In this document: positions 28,221 to 37,883 of the stretch, in pieces | How positions within the stretch are numbered: position 1 is the first letter of the stretch | How the letters are laid out: every line of letters starts with the position of its first letter | Origin: Deltaproteobacteria bacterium | GTDB lineage: Bacteria; Myxococcota_A; UBA796; GCA-2862545 | DNA length: 55,719 nt | Direction: 5' to 3' | Assembly: GCA_006226595.1 (NCBI GenBank) | Contig: SBGP01000027.1 | Location: 1-55,719, forward strand | Made by a program: the position numbers and the translations under genes | The notes under the pieces: generated by a model | Told to the model about the DNA's origin: nothing | Database searches by the model: none | What the model saw: the letters and a program-made list of their open reading frames with translations, nothing else

Positions 28221-28241
28221 GCCGTCCCCGCCGACCGGCGG

Positions 28242-29246
28242 TCAGTTCACCGGCTCGGACTTGAACACCGCATACAACGCCCAGAACGCGCCCACCAGCG
28301 GAAGCGCCCCGACCCCGAGGATGAGCAGCATGGGCTTGATCGCCGAGGTCGGTGCTGCCGCGGTCATCACGTCGACGTCGGGCACGATGAGGTAGGGGAA
28401 CTGCGCGAGCCCCCAGCCCCACACGACGAGGGTGACGAGGGCCATCGTGCTCACCCGCGCCAGGCGAAACCGGCGGGTGTAGAGGGTCCCGGCGACGGCG
28501 AGCGCCACGGATCCCACGAACACCTGAAACGGCAGGGCCCAGTGGGAAGCGAGAAGCCCGTCGTAGAGCAGCGGCGCGCCGGTCCGCGCGGTGAGCAGCG
28601 TCGCCCAGGCGAACAGCCCGCTCGCGCCCCAGGCGGCGAGGGCTCGCGCGCGAAAGTCCTCCTGCAGCTCCGGATCTGCGGTCTCGAGCGTGAGGTAGCT
28701 ACCGGCGAGCAGCGCGAACAACGCGAGCACGAAGGCGCCGACCGAGAACGGGAACGGACCGAGCCACGGAGCGAAGAATCCCCCGGACACCGCGGTGCCG
28801 TCGACGCGAATGTCTCCCGAGCCGAGCGCGGCCACCGACAGGCCGAGCATGAACGGGCTGACCACGCTCGCCACGCTGAACACCGCACTCCAGCGGGCCT
28901 GAACCTCGTCTCGGCGAGAGTCGTAGCTTCGGAACACGAAGGCCGTGCCACGCAGGACGATGCCGAGCAGCATGATGGTCAGCGGCCAGTGCAGCGCGAT
29001 GCCGATGCTCGCGTAGGCCGTCGGATAGGCCACGAAGCACAGCACGAGCACGAGGATGAGCCACACGTGGTTCGCTTCCCAGATCGGGCCGATGGCCAGC
29101 GCGATGGTCCGTCGCTGCTGCTTCTGCCGAGGGCCCCACGCGAACAGGTCCCAGATGCCGCCCCCGAAGTCCGCCCCTCCGGTGAGTGCGTAGACCGTGA
29201 GAGCAGCGAGCATCAGGCCAGCTGGCCAGGTCTCAACCGGCAGCAT
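28242..29246 (-). CDS. cydB: Cytochrome bd-type oxidase subunit II
   Basis: A 334-residue polytopic membrane protein, CydB/CioB family, partner of CydA in the quinol oxidase that reduces O2 to water without pumping protons. The typical N terminus is present (LTGGADFGGGIWDLFA), as are IGPIWEANHVWLI and LRGTAFVFR. About eight helices cover the chain. Its start lies 14 bases inside the end of cydA, so the two are translated together. Confidence 0.92.
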   Translation of the reverse strand: MLPVETWPAGLMLAALTVYALTGGADFGGGIWDLFAWGPRQKQQRRTIALAIGPIWEANHVWLILVLVLCFVAYPTAYASIGIALHWPLTIMLLGIVLRGTAFVFRSYDSRRDEVQARWSAVFSVASVVSPFMLGLSVAALGSGDIRVDGTAVSGGFFAPWLGPFPFSVGAFVLALFALLAGSYLTLETADPELQEDFRARALAAWGASGLFAWATLLTARTGAPLLYDGLLASHWALPFQVFVGSVALAVAGTLYTRRFRLARVSTMALVTLVVWGWGLAQFPYLIVPDVDVMTAAAPTSAIKPMLLILGVGALPLVGAFWALYAVFKSEPVN

Positions 29247-30555
29247 CGGCCACCTCCGTGGACGGCGCGTGCGCGAACTGGCGGAGCATCAGGTACACGG
29301 TCGCGATCGACAGAAGCACGTACAGCGCAGAGAACGCGAGGAACGGCACGATCAGGCCTTCGGTCGGCGTCACCGCATCCGCGGTCTTGAGGATGCCGTA
29401 GATGGTCCATGGCTGGCGCCCCACCTCGGTGACGACCCAGCCCGCCTCGACCGCCACGAAGCCCAGAGGCAGGCAGGCGGCGACCAGGGCCAGATAGCGC
29501 GGGTCGTCCGGCACCCCTCGCGCGCGAAGCGCCAGGAGCGCGCCGAGCAGCCCGACACCGATGAGCGTCATGCCGATGCCGACCATGGTCTGGTGGGCGA
29601 GGTGCACGATGACCACCGGCGGTCGCTCGTCCTCGGGAAAGTCCTTGAGCCCCTTCACCTCGGCATCCCAGTCGCCGTAGGACACGAACGAGAGCAGTCC
29701 GGGAATGGTCAGCGCATAGTGCGTCTCTTCGGCCTCGACGTCCGGCCACCCACCGATGGTGAAGCCGGCGCCGCGCTCCGTCTCCCAGTGCGCTTCCATC
29801 GCCGCGAGCTTGGCGGGCTGATGGTGCGCCACGTGCTCGCCGACCACGTGCCCCGACAGCGGCTGGAGCAGCGCGGTGACCGTGCCGACGGCGAGGGCGA
29901 TGCCGAGCGCCTGCCGGTGGAAGCGATTGCGCGGGTCCTTGCGCAGCATCCACGCGTGAATGCCTGCGACGCCCCACGCAAGCGCCATGAACGCCGCGAT
30001 GGCCATGTGAACGCTGTGCCCCACCGCGGACGGGTTGAACATCGCGGCGATCGGGTCCACCGCGACGACGTTGCCCGCGGCATCGAGCTCGAAGCCCGCC
30101 GGAGTGTTCATCCACGCGTTCGCGGTGACGACGAACATGCCCGAGGCGAGCCCCGAGAGCGCGACCATCACCCCCGAGGCGAGGTGGGCGCGCGGTGAGA
30201 CGCGGTCCCAGCCGTACAGGTAGATCCCGAGGAAGATCGCCTCGGTGAAGAACGCGAAGCCCTCGAGCGAGAACGGCATGCCGATGATCGGCCCCGCGAA
30301 GGCCATGAAGTGCGGCCACAGAAGGCCGAGCTCGAAGCTCAGCACCGTGCCCGACACCGCGCCGACCGCGAAGAGGATGGCCGTGCCCTTCGCCCACTTC
30401 TGCGCCAGGGTTCGATACATCTCGTCGCCGGTCTTCACCCACAGCGACTCGGCGATGACCATGAGCAGCGGCATGCCCATGCCGGCGCACGCGAACACGA
30501 TGTGAAAGGCGAGACTCATCGCCATCTGCGATCGTGCGGCAAGCAGGTCGGTCAC
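29233..30555 (-). CDS. cydA: Cytochrome bd-type oxidase subunit I, cyanide-insensitive-like
   Basis: A 440-residue CydA/CioA protein with nine or so helices, carrying the haems of the oxidase. The N-terminal His is in SLAFHIVFA (haem b595 ligand region), GHSVHM carries the haem b558 His, and the hallmark GWVVTEVGRQPW is present. The Q-loop after the sixth helix is short, as in the cyanide-insensitive (Cio) group and not the E. coli long-loop form. The start is GTG with GGGGG just upstream. TACGTT on the minus strand stands near a likely -10. A 19-bp palindrome lies in the divergent gap at 30606-30624. Confidence 0.93.
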   Translation of the reverse strand: MTDLLAARSQMAMSLAFHIVFACAGMGMPLLMVIAESLWVKTGDEMYRTLAQKWAKGTAILFAVGAVSGTVLSFELGLLWPHFMAFAGPIIGMPFSLEGFAFFTEAIFLGIYLYGWDRVSPRAHLASGVMVALSGLASGMFVVTANAWMNTPAGFELDAAGNVVAVDPIAAMFNPSAVGHSVHMAIAAFMALAWGVAGIHAWMLRKDPRNRFHRQALGIALAVGTVTALLQPLSGHVVGEHVAHHQPAKLAAMEAHWETERGAGFTIGGWPDVEAEETHYALTIPGLLSFVSYGDWDAEVKGLKDFPEDERPPVVIVHLAHQTMVGIGMTLIGVGLLGALLALRARGVPDDPRYLALVAACLPLGFVAVEAGWVVTEVGRQPWTIYGILKTADAVTPTEGLIVPFLAFSALYVLLSIATVYLMLRQFAHAPSTEVADAAG

Positions 30556-30605
30556 GAAGCCCCCGTGTCAAGAACGTATGACCATGCCGAAGAGCCCGAC
30601 CTCAA

Positions 30606-30624
30606 CCGCAACAATCCTTTGCGG
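30606..30624. promoter_or_regulatory. Palindrome in the cydA divergent promoter region
   Basis: CCGCAA and TTGCGG are separated by seven bases (CAATCCT). It lies between the divergent starts of cydA and the TPR gene and could be an operator. It does not match the classic FNR or Rex boxes. Confidence 0.4.
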
Positions 30625-30659
30625 GCCCGTCCGTCACGGCTGGGCGGTCGATCGGGAGT

Positions 30660-30665
30660 TACCCT
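30660..30665 (+). promoter_or_regulatory. TACCCT -10 before the TPR gene
   Basis: TACCCT stands six bases before ATG 30672 with no properly spaced ribosome binding site, suggesting a leaderless transcript like those at 11456 and 24397. Confidence 0.35.
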
Positions 30666-30671
30666 CCACCC

Positions 30672-31304
30672 ATGCTCCTGCTGCTCGCCAGCCTTGCCTT
30701 CGCCGAGCTTCCGCTTCCCTCGTACGAGGACGAGCTGTCGCGCATCGCCGAGCGCGAGATCAGCCGCCTGATGGAGCGAGGCGAGGTCGACGAGGCGCTC
30801 GCCGTCGCAGCGCGCTTTCGCACGCACGTCACCGACACCGCGCACGTGGCCTACCTCGAGGGGCTGATCCACAACCGCTCGGGCTCGCTCGACGCCGCCG
30901 AGGCCGCGTATCGTCGCAGCCTGAGGCTGCGTCAGGACCTTCCCGAAGCCTGGTACGACCTCGGGGAGATCCTGCTCGTGAAGGGCGAGTACGCCGAGGC
31001 CGCCGAGTGCTTCTCGCAGTCGAGCGCGCTGTACCCCTCCGGGCCCGAGTCCTGGCGGTCGCCGCTGCGCGAGGCCGAAGCCGCCGGCCACCTTCGTCAC
31101 CCCGAGGATTTCGAGCGCCACCTCAAGCGAGCGCTCGAGCGCGGATTCTCGTTCCGAGAGATCGAGGGCCTGCCCCAGTGGCAGACCTTCTACGCCGACC
31201 CGCTGCTCAAGGACCCGCTCACCAAGCTGGTCACCGTCTACGGGCGGCCCGAGACCCTGCACTCGCTGATTCCCGTCGAGCGACGCCCCGAGGAGACGCC
31301 GTGA
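30672..31304 (+). CDS. Secreted TPR protein
   Basis: A 210-residue protein with a short signal peptide (MLLLLASLAFA) and two clear TPR units at ~35-105 (AYLEGLIHNRSGSLDAAEAAYR, then AWYDLGEILLVKGEYAEAAECF, each 34 residues). The following ~80 residues are helical and match the common TPR_end motif (LPQWQTFYADPLL). It is likely a periplasmic scaffold. The stop overlaps the glyoxalase start (GTGA). Confidence 0.75.
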   Translation: MLLLLASLAFAELPLPSYEDELSRIAEREISRLMERGEVDEALAVAARFRTHVTDTAHVAYLEGLIHNRSGSLDAAEAAYRRSLRLRQDLPEAWYDLGEILLVKGEYAEAAECFSQSSALYPSGPESWRSPLREAEAAGHLRHPEDFERHLKRALERGFSFREIEGLPQWQTFYADPLLKDPLTKLVTVYGRPETLHSLIPVERRPEETP

Positions 31305-31675
31305 TCACCGGACTGCGCGACGTGTACGTCAACGTCGCCGACATGGACCGCGCGGTGGCCTTCTACGTGGGAGTGCTGGGCCTGACGCTCGTGGAGCACT
31401 CGGAGTGGTGGTCGACGCTCGACTGCGGCGGGATGCGCTTCGGCCTGCACGGCACCGGTGGATCCGCGGTGCCTCCCCTGCCCCACGATGACCACGGCCC
31501 CCACGCCGGCGCAGTGCTCACCTTCCAGACGGATGACGCCCACGCCGAGGCCGCCCGCCTCCAGAAGGCCGGCGCGACGCTGCTCTCCGCCGTGGTCCCC
31601 CAGCCGTGGGGCACGCTGTTCACCTTCGCGGACCCCGACGGGAACGTGCACAAGTGCATGCAGCCGCCCGAATGA
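31301..31675 (+). CDS. VOC/glyoxalase-like protein
   Basis: A 124-residue single vicinal-oxygen-chelate domain with the DMDRAVAFYVGVLGL N-terminal helix and the usual FADPDGNVHKCMQP C-terminal strand. The ~125-residue length fits a one-domain dimer. The metal-ligand pattern is partly present (VYVN, then VHK), so lyase, dioxygenase or resistance function cannot be separated. GTGA overlap couples it to the TPR gene, and ATGA overlap to the next. Confidence 0.8.
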   Translation: MITGLRDVYVNVADMDRAVAFYVGVLGLTLVEHSEWWSTLDCGGMRFGLHGTGGSAVPPLPHDDHGPHAGAVLTFQTDDAHAEAARLQKAGATLLSAVVPQPWGTLFTFADPDGNVHKCMQPPE

Positions 31676-32526
31676 GCCTGCTGTTCCTGCTCCTGGCCTG
31701 TGCCCACACCCCCGCCGCCCCCGCCGAGGAGCTGCCCGCCTGCGCCTTCGTCGAGGGCGAGAAGACGGGCAAGCTCATGGACGGGCGACTCGACGAGGTC
31801 AGCGGACTCGCGACCCACGGGGGTCTGCGGTGGGTGCACAACGACAGCGGGGACGTCGCGCGCTTCTTCGCGCTCGACGCCACGACCGGCAAGACCCGGG
31901 CCACGTACGAGCTTCGCGGTGTCGAGGCCTACGACTGGGAGGACCTCGACCTCTACCAGGCTCCGGACGGCGCATGGCAGCTGTTCCTCGGAGACATCGG
32001 CGACAACATGGAGGTCCGCGACACCGTTCAGGTCCACCGCGTGACCCTTCCCGACGGGACCGAGAGCGCGACCGTCGACGCGACCACGTGGACCCTGCGC
32101 TACCCGGACGGCGCCCACAACGCCGAGAGCCTCATGGTCGATCCGCGCACCGGCGAGCTGTGGATCGTCACCAAGCACAAGAAGGGTCAGTCCGCCTTCT
32201 TCTCGGCCCAGCTGCCCGACGGCCCCGGCGAGGTCGAGCTCGTGCAGCGCGGCACGTACGTGTTCCCCCACGAGAGCCGGGGCACCGAGCTGACGACCGC
32301 CGGCACCTTCTCCCCCGACGGCTCGCAGTTCGTGCTGCGGACCTACACCCATGCATGGATCTGGGACCGCGGCGATGCCTCCGTCGCCGAGGCGCTGACG
32401 GCGAAGCCGTGTCGCATGAAGCTACGAACCGAGGCACAGGGCGAGTCGATCGCCTGGGACGAGACCGGATTGCTCACCGTCAGCGAGGGCACCGGAGCCT
32501 TCTTCTGGCACTACGTCCCCCGCTAG
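31672..32526 (+). CDS. Beta-propeller-like lipoprotein of unknown function
   Basis: A 284-residue lipoprotein (lipobox LLAC). The body has repeated beta-strand patterns ending in W or F (VSGLATHGGLRWVHNDSGD, VEAYDWEDLDL, RYPDGAHNAESLMVD, then WIVTKHKK), as in NHL-type or SGL propellers. There is no catalytic motif I would trust. The ATG overlaps the glyoxalase stop. Confidence 0.65.
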   Translation: MSLLFLLLACAHTPAAPAEELPACAFVEGEKTGKLMDGRLDEVSGLATHGGLRWVHNDSGDVARFFALDATTGKTRATYELRGVEAYDWEDLDLYQAPDGAWQLFLGDIGDNMEVRDTVQVHRVTLPDGTESATVDATTWTLRYPDGAHNAESLMVDPRTGELWIVTKHKKGQSAFFSAQLPDGPGEVELVQRGTYVFPHESRGTELTTAGTFSPDGSQFVLRTYTHAWIWDRGDASVAEALTAKPCRMKLRTEAQGESIAWDETGLLTVSEGTGAFFWHYVPR

Positions 32527-32610
32527 TCGCGTCACGTTCTCCGCCGTCGCGACACTACGCCGCGACCCCGCCGGCACGCGGACTCGCTAGGCCGGCAGTC
32601 CGGAGGACTC

Positions 32611-33291
32611 ATGCCCGCGGCCACTGCATCCGCTCCCGTCACCCACGCCGTCGCCCGCAAGGCGGTCGCCGATGGCATCGGCACCTTCGCGCTCGTCTTC
32701 GCCGGCTGTGGAGCCATCGTGGTCGACACCCAGGGCGCACAGCTCGGTCACGTCGGCGTGTCCCTCGTGTTCGGCCTCGTCGTCGCCGGGATGATCTTCG
32801 CGACCGGCCACCTCTCCGGCGCGCACTTCAACCCCGCGGTGACCCTGGCGTTCGCGGCGATCGACCGGTTCGCATGGCGCGACGTGCCCGCCTACCTCGC
32901 AGCACAGCTCGCCGGCGCCGTGCTCGCCTGCGTGGCGGTCCAGGGCTTGGTCGGAGACGAGGCGCTGCTCGGCACCACCGTCCCCGCGATCCCGCTCGCC
33001 CAGGCGCTCGGCGTCGAGTTCCTGCTGACGTTCTTCCTGATGTTCGTGATCACGGCGGTCGCCACGGACGCCCGCGCTCACGGCCAGCTCGCCGCAGTCG
33101 CGATCGGCGGAACCGTGACGCTCGGCGCGCTCATGGGCGGGCCACTCACCGGCGCGTCGATGAACCCGGCACGCAGCCTGGCGCCGGCGCTCGTCAGCGG
33201 GGCCCTCGCCGGCCAGTGGGTGTACCTGCTCGCCCCCGTCGCGGGGGCGGTCGCAGGTGCGCTGACCTACCGCTGGGTCGCTGCCGACTGA
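32611..33291 (+). CDS. Aquaporin-family channel (MIP)
   Basis: A 226-residue MIP-family channel with six helices and two half-helices. The first NPA lies in SGAHFNPAVT and the second in GASMNPARSL, the exact signature of the NIP-like group. The second-NPA Arg is present. It should conduct water, possibly small solutes such as glycerol. GGAGGA precedes the ATG, and TAGGCC lies upstream. The stop abuts the convergent methyltransferase gene. Confidence 0.88.
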   Translation: MPAATASAPVTHAVARKAVADGIGTFALVFAGCGAIVVDTQGAQLGHVGVSLVFGLVVAGMIFATGHLSGAHFNPAVTLAFAAIDRFAWRDVPAYLAAQLAGAVLACVAVQGLVGDEALLGTTVPAIPLAQALGVEFLLTFFLMFVITAVATDARAHGQLAAVAIGGTVTLGALMGGPLTGASMNPARSLAPALVSGALAGQWVYLLAPVAGAVAGALTYRWVAAD

Positions 33292-34173
33292 TCAGCGCGC
33301 GAGGTACTGCACGAACAGGTGCTCATCGTCGGTGTAGCGGTGCTGCACGTCGGAAAAGCCGGCTGCATCGAGCAACTCGAGCCAGTGGGCCACGTCGAGC
33401 TCGTACACGTCGCGATCGGCAACCGGCACCGCGGCGAGGTCGAGCTGTTCGAGGCAGAAGTGCCGCACCACCGCCTCGAGCCGATCCGCGAGATCTCCCG
33501 AGGCGTCGCGCTGGTCGCGGATCAGCGACCGTGCCGCCCGCCGCAGATAGGAGTCGATCATGTGATCGAGCAGCGCGTCGCTGCCCGAGGCAAGCGCCAC
33601 GTCGCAGTGCACGTCCGCCTCGTTGAGCACGAGCAAGGGCGCGGCTGCGCGCATCGCTCGAAGCGCCTCGAGTTTCCCGGAGCCAGCGAGCCCGTGCCGC
33701 GACCGCTCGTCGGCATCGCGACCGGCGAGGTGATGCAGGGTCAGCGAGCACACGACCACGTCGGCCGCGGGAAGCTCAGCGGACTCGACCCCGCACACGT
33801 GGGACACGATCTCGACGGCGCCGGGCACACTGTCGCGCACGCGCTCGTGCGCTTCCAGCACGGGATCGACCACGTGGAGCGTGCCCTGCAGCCCATCGAG
33901 CAGGCGCCACAGCTTGCCGTCGCCGCCGCCGACCTCGACAGCGGTGAAGCCCGGCCGCAGGTGTGTCGCCAGGACCTCGGCGTTGGCGGCGTACAGCGCT
34001 CGCATCACCGAGCTGCTGGTCCAAGCGTCGAACAGGCTCTGCGCGCCGAAGCGCGTGTTCCAGAGCTCCGCGCTGTGCGCTGGCGGGAGCCCGGCTCGAA
34101 CCTGTCGGAAGCCGTCGGATTGTTCGCTTCGAGGCAGCGCCAGTACGCGCTCCACGTCATCGAGCCAACTCAC
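33292..34173 (-). CDS. Class I SAM-dependent methyltransferase
   Basis: A 293-residue protein with a class I methyltransferase core. Motif I is VEVGGGDGKLWRLL; the following acidic strand LHVVDPVLEAHE and the later VVVCSLTLHHL match motifs II and IV. The last ~80 residues include RHFCLEQLDLAAVP and FSDVQHRY, usual for small-molecule or natural-product methyltransferases. The GTG start overlaps the stop of the upstream kinase gene by four bases (GTGA on the minus strand), so kinase and methyltransferase are translated together. Its substrate is unknown. Confidence 0.8.
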   Translation of the reverse strand: MSWLDDVERVLALPRSEQSDGFRQVRAGLPPAHSAELWNTRFGAQSLFDAWTSSSVMRALYAANAEVLATHLRPGFTAVEVGGGDGKLWRLLDGLQGTLHVVDPVLEAHERVRDSVPGAVEIVSHVCGVESAELPAADVVVCSLTLHHLAGRDADERSRHGLAGSGKLEALRAMRAAAPLLVLNEADVHCDVALASGSDALLDHMIDSYLRRAARSLIRDQRDASGDLADRLEAVVRHFCLEQLDLAAVPVADRDVYELDVAHWLELLDAAGFSDVQHRYTDDEHLFVQYLAR

Positions 34174-37100
34174 GCGACCTTCACCTTGTCCAGCGCCTTG
34201 GCCACCCGGGCCGCTTCACGGGGGCGACCGAGCCGTGTCCACTGATCGACGGCGAGCTTGGTCGCGATGCGGGTGGGGTTGGGCCACCCCTTCGACGCGC
34301 ACACGTGGGCGAGCACCGTCAGGAAATAGGCGACGTCCTGATCCACGGTGTCGCCGAGACCGAGCTCGTGCGCGGACCACAGCCAGCGATACGTCTCCTC
34401 GCCATCGTCGCGAAGCGCGAGCAGCGTAGCGACGACGAGCCGGTAGCTGGCCCAGAGCCAGTGCCCGGGCACGCTGCGCAAGTGAACGGCGGCGTTGCTC
34501 GCGTGGACGTACATCTTCGACAGGTCGTCCTCGAGCAACGCGAGATGCGCCAGGGACAGGTGAGCGAAGATCGCGCTCTCGAACACGTGCTGGCGCTCGG
34601 CCCACCGCGCGCAGGACTCGTAGATCGTCCGTGCCCGGTCGTAGTCGCCGCGCATGCGGTACAGGTCGGCGAGGCCCGCGCGGGCGTCCATGGTCAGCGG
34701 GATCGCGCCGAGCTCGTCACTCGCCTGGATCGCCTCCCGGAACAGGGTCTCGGCCGTCTTGAGGTCGAGCTGCTGCCGCTTGACCACGGCGAGACCCGCC
34801 TGCGCCCGGGCCACACCGTGGGGGTCCTCGCCGGCATGGAAACCCTCGACCGCCTCGCCGTACAGCTCCTCGGCGTCCGCGAATCGCCCGAGGCGACGGG
34901 CGATGTAGGCCTGTCCGAGGGCTGCATGAGCGGCGCCTCGCGTATCCCCCGCCTTCTCGGCCCGGTTGAGCACGCGGGTGAACAACAGGTCCGCGCCCTC
35001 GAAGTTGCGCTTCTTCTGCTCGAGCCAGGCGAGCGCCGACAACGCCTCGGCCTCGGCCTTGGTATCGCCGGACGATCGCGCCCGGTTGAGCGCGAAGTTG
35101 AGCCGCTTGTCGGCCTCGGGGAGGTGTCCGGACTCGCGCAGGGCGGTGCCGAGCCCGATCAGCGCGGTGAGCGCGCCGTTCGTGTCGCCGTACTCCTCCA
35201 TGGACTGGAAGGCCTTGCCGTACAGCTCGGCGGCGGCCTTGTTGTCGCCGCGAAGGTGCGCGGCCCGAGCCGCCCACACCCGAGCCCAGCCGAGCTTCTC
35301 GGGCATGCCGCGCTCGGCCGCGGTCTCCGCCAGCTCCGCGGCTTCCTGCAGGCGATGGATCGCACCTCGCCGATAGGCGCGGGTCGCCGCGATGAGCAAT
35401 GGCTTCACCGCGAGATCCCAGGCCTCGGCGGCGTGGGCGTGGCGTCCGACCTCGAGGACGACGTCTTGTCCAGAGGCCTCGCCGTAGGCAGCCCAGGCGC
35501 CGGACAGATGGCGGTGCAGCCCTCGGATGTCGGCGCGCATCATCGCCCGGGCACGCAGGCTCGCCTGCAGCATGCCGTGGTCGAAGCTGAGCCGCGAGCC
35601 CGAGCGGACCCACAGCCCGCACGCGAGCATGTACGCGGCGATCTCGGGCGTCGGAGCAAGGCGGATGAGCAGGTCTTCAGGCAGCTCGGCACCCGCGAGC
35701 GCCGCCATGTGCACGGCCTGATCGAAGCCCTTCGCATCGCCGCTCGCGCGGGCGAGGGCCTCGACGCGGGCTGCGAACAGGGCCTCGGCATCGCTGGGAA
35801 GCGCCGAGTCGAGGTCGACCCCCTCGGCGAGCCCGAACTGCAGTCCGCCGGTGTCGACGAGCCACCCGCGAGAGGACCACTCGAGGATGAGCTGACGCGC
35901 AAACAGCGGGTTGCCCTCGCAGCGCTGGGCGATCTGCGACGCGAGATCGGGGGCGAGGGTCAGGGACTCGGCGAGCAGCTCGGCGGTGCCCTGCCGATCC
36001 AGGCGCGGCAGGTCGATGCGGACCGCACCGTCCTCGACCAGCGCATCGATACGCGATGCGAGCACCCAGTCGTGCGCGATGGCCTCGCTGCGCAGGGTCG
36101 CGACCACGAGCAGCGGGCGATCGATGCCCTCGGCGGCCAGCTGGAGCACGCCCTCGGCGATGTCGAGTCCGTCGCCCTCTTCGACGGCGAGGTGCACGTT
36201 GTCGAGGACCAGGGTGGACAGGGCGCGCCACGAGCGCGCATCGAGCTCGCGGTACACCTCGCGCAGGCCATAGCCCGCGGCCACGGCCTCTTCGCCAGGG
36301 TGCGAGAGCCCCGCCCACCGCGCCAGCGTCGACGCCTCTTCCTGGACCATGCGGTCGTTCGCCCCTCGAGAGCGCGCCAGGCGGCGACGCAGGCGGCTCT
36401 CGAGGGTGGCCCGGGTCTCGTTCCAGGGGCGGATCAGCGCACGCGCAGCGCCGGCGTAGCCATCCTCCTTGCCCGGCGGCTCGTGCCACCGCATGCGGAT
36501 GGGCTCGGCCCAGCCCCCTTCTTCGACCGCGCGCGCCACGCTCTCGACCAGCGCGGTCTTGCCGCTCCCAGCCTCGCCGACGACGAGCACGACCCAGGTC
36601 TGGCGGGTCTCGGCGACCTCGCGCATGAGCGTCCACAGCTCGTCACGAGCGCCCTCGCGCGCCACGAGCGGGAGCTCGCGCATGGCGAACAGCGGCAGGC
36701 TCGCACGCGCCTGCGCCCCGAGACCCGGGTCCGGCGGCGGATGACGCGGAAGTCGCGGCGCGGCCGGGCGATTCCACAGCGGCACGCCGAAGTCGACCTC
36801 CTGCACGTGCTGGCCCTTGCCGTCGAAGGACCACTCGACGTCCGCCACGCCCTCGCCGATGTCCGAGACCTGAGAGGTCCGCGGGCCCGATGGCCGAGGC
36901 GCCGACGGGGCGACAGTGCCCTGCCCACCCATGCGACGGGGACCAGTGTGCTCGTCCTCGACGGGGGGAAGTGCCAGCAGCTCGGTGCGCAGGTCCGCGG
37001 CGAGGTCGTACCGCGACAGCGGCTCGGCGGAGAGCAGGTTCGCGAGCACGATCTCGAGGCCGTCAGGCACGGGGAAGCGCGGCACCAGCTCGTGGAGCTC

Positions 37101-37769
37101 GGCGTCCAGCGCGCTGCGTCCCGGGGGGAACGGCAGCTGGCCGGTGACCAGCTCCCACAGGATCACGCCCACCGCATACAGGTCGGTCCACGGCCCCATC
37201 TCGCGCACGAGCCCCAGGCGCTGCTCGGGGGCCATGTACCCGGGCGTGCCCTCGCGGCGGCCCCGCTTGCGCGCCAGGGTCCCGGCGGCATTCGCGAGCC
37301 CGAGATCCGCGAGCCACACCGACAGCTCGCCGTCACCTTCGTGCAGCAGCACGTTCTCGGGCTTCAGGTCCCGGTGGAGCACGCCGCGGGCGTGGAGGTG
37401 CGCCAGGGCCTCGAGCAGCTGGAGAACCAGCCGCAGCAGGTCTTCCCAGCCAATCGGCTCCTGGCGAAAGCGCGCGAGGTTGCCCCCGTCGGCGAGCGCG
37501 AGGCCCAGAAACGGCGTGCCGTCGGAGAGTGACCCGAGGTCATGCAGCGGCACGATGTGCGGGTGGGTGAAGCGCGCCGCGATGCGCACCTCGAGATCGA
37601 AGCGCGCCGCAAACCGCGCGTCGGCCGCGAGTTCCGGCTTGATCACCTTGAGCGCCACGGGCAGATCGAGCACCTGGTCGCGGACACGCAGCACTCGCCC
37701 CATCCCGCCCTCACCGAGGACAGGATTCGCGCCCTCGAGCGCGTACCGAGGTGGGAGCTTGAGCTTCAT
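34170..37769 (-). CDS. Ser/Thr protein kinase with ATPase and TPR domains
   Basis: A 1199-residue cytoplasmic signalling protein. The kinase (residues 14-265) has GEGGMGRVL, Lys41 in VALKVIK, catalytic HRDLKPEN (D134) and DLG (D155). An acidic-to-Pro-rich linker runs to ~365. An AAA_16/PknK-type ATPase follows with P-loop GEAGSGKT at 398-405, a Walker-B-like TLVLDNVH and the LFARQLI sensor-like region. From ~750 onward TPR repeats predominate (for example AALGQAYIARRLGRFADAEELY). The ATG at 37769 is preferred over a TTG twelve codons upstream because the kinase homology starts there. The downstream methyltransferase overlaps its stop. It is a paralogue in plan of the 312-3767 protein, though sequence details differ. 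Confidence 0.88.
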   Translation of the reverse strand: MKLKLPPRYALEGANPVLGEGGMGRVLRVRDQVLDLPVALKVIKPELAADARFAARFDLEVRIAARFTHPHIVPLHDLGSLSDGTPFLGLALADGGNLARFRQEPIGWEDLLRLVLQLLEALAHLHARGVLHRDLKPENVLLHEGDGELSVWLADLGLANAAGTLARKRGRREGTPGYMAPEQRLGLVREMGPWTDLYAVGVILWELVTGQLPFPPGRSALDAELHELVPRFPVPDGLEIVLANLLSAEPLSRYDLAADLRTELLALPPVEDEHTGPRRMGGQGTVAPSAPRPSGPRTSQVSDIGEGVADVEWSFDGKGQHVQEVDFGVPLWNRPAAPRLPRHPPPDPGLGAQARASLPLFAMRELPLVAREGARDELWTLMREVAETRQTWVVLVVGEAGSGKTALVESVARAVEEGGWAEPIRMRWHEPPGKEDGYAGAARALIRPWNETRATLESRLRRRLARSRGANDRMVQEEASTLARWAGLSHPGEEAVAAGYGLREVYRELDARSWRALSTLVLDNVHLAVEEGDGLDIAEGVLQLAAEGIDRPLLVVATLRSEAIAHDWVLASRIDALVEDGAVRIDLPRLDRQGTAELLAESLTLAPDLASQIAQRCEGNPLFARQLILEWSSRGWLVDTGGLQFGLAEGVDLDSALPSDAEALFAARVEALARASGDAKGFDQAVHMAALAGAELPEDLLIRLAPTPEIAAYMLACGLWVRSGSRLSFDHGMLQASLRARAMMRADIRGLHRHLSGAWAAYGEASGQDVVLEVGRHAHAAEAWDLAVKPLLIAATRAYRRGAIHRLQEAAELAETAAERGMPEKLGWARVWAARAAHLRGDNKAAAELYGKAFQSMEEYGDTNGALTALIGLGTALRESGHLPEADKRLNFALNRARSSGDTKAEAEALSALAWLEQKKRNFEGADLLFTRVLNRAEKAGDTRGAAHAALGQAYIARRLGRFADAEELYGEAVEGFHAGEDPHGVARAQAGLAVVKRQQLDLKTAETLFREAIQASDELGAIPLTMDARAGLADLYRMRGDYDRARTIYESCARWAERQHVFESAIFAHLSLAHLALLEDDLSKMYVHASNAAVHLRSVPGHWLWASYRLVVATLLALRDDGEETYRWLWSAHELGLGDTVDQDVAYFLTVLAHVCASKGWPNPTRIATKLAVDQWTRLGRPREAARVAKALDKVKVA

Positions 37770-37883
37770 GGTCCCCGCAGGTGCGCGCAGAGGAGCCACG
37801 CGCAATCCGTCACCAAGAAGGTATCGCAGACGGAGTCGAGACGAGCGCGGAGTAGGGCGATACGCCTACCCCTTGGAGGGTGA

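Noticed and set aside
33963-37532. A very long open frame on the plus strand opposite the second kinase gene
   Set aside because: It is antisense to a clear kinase-ATPase-TPR gene, its translation is low-complexity with no domains, and such frames are common in 70% G+C DNA.
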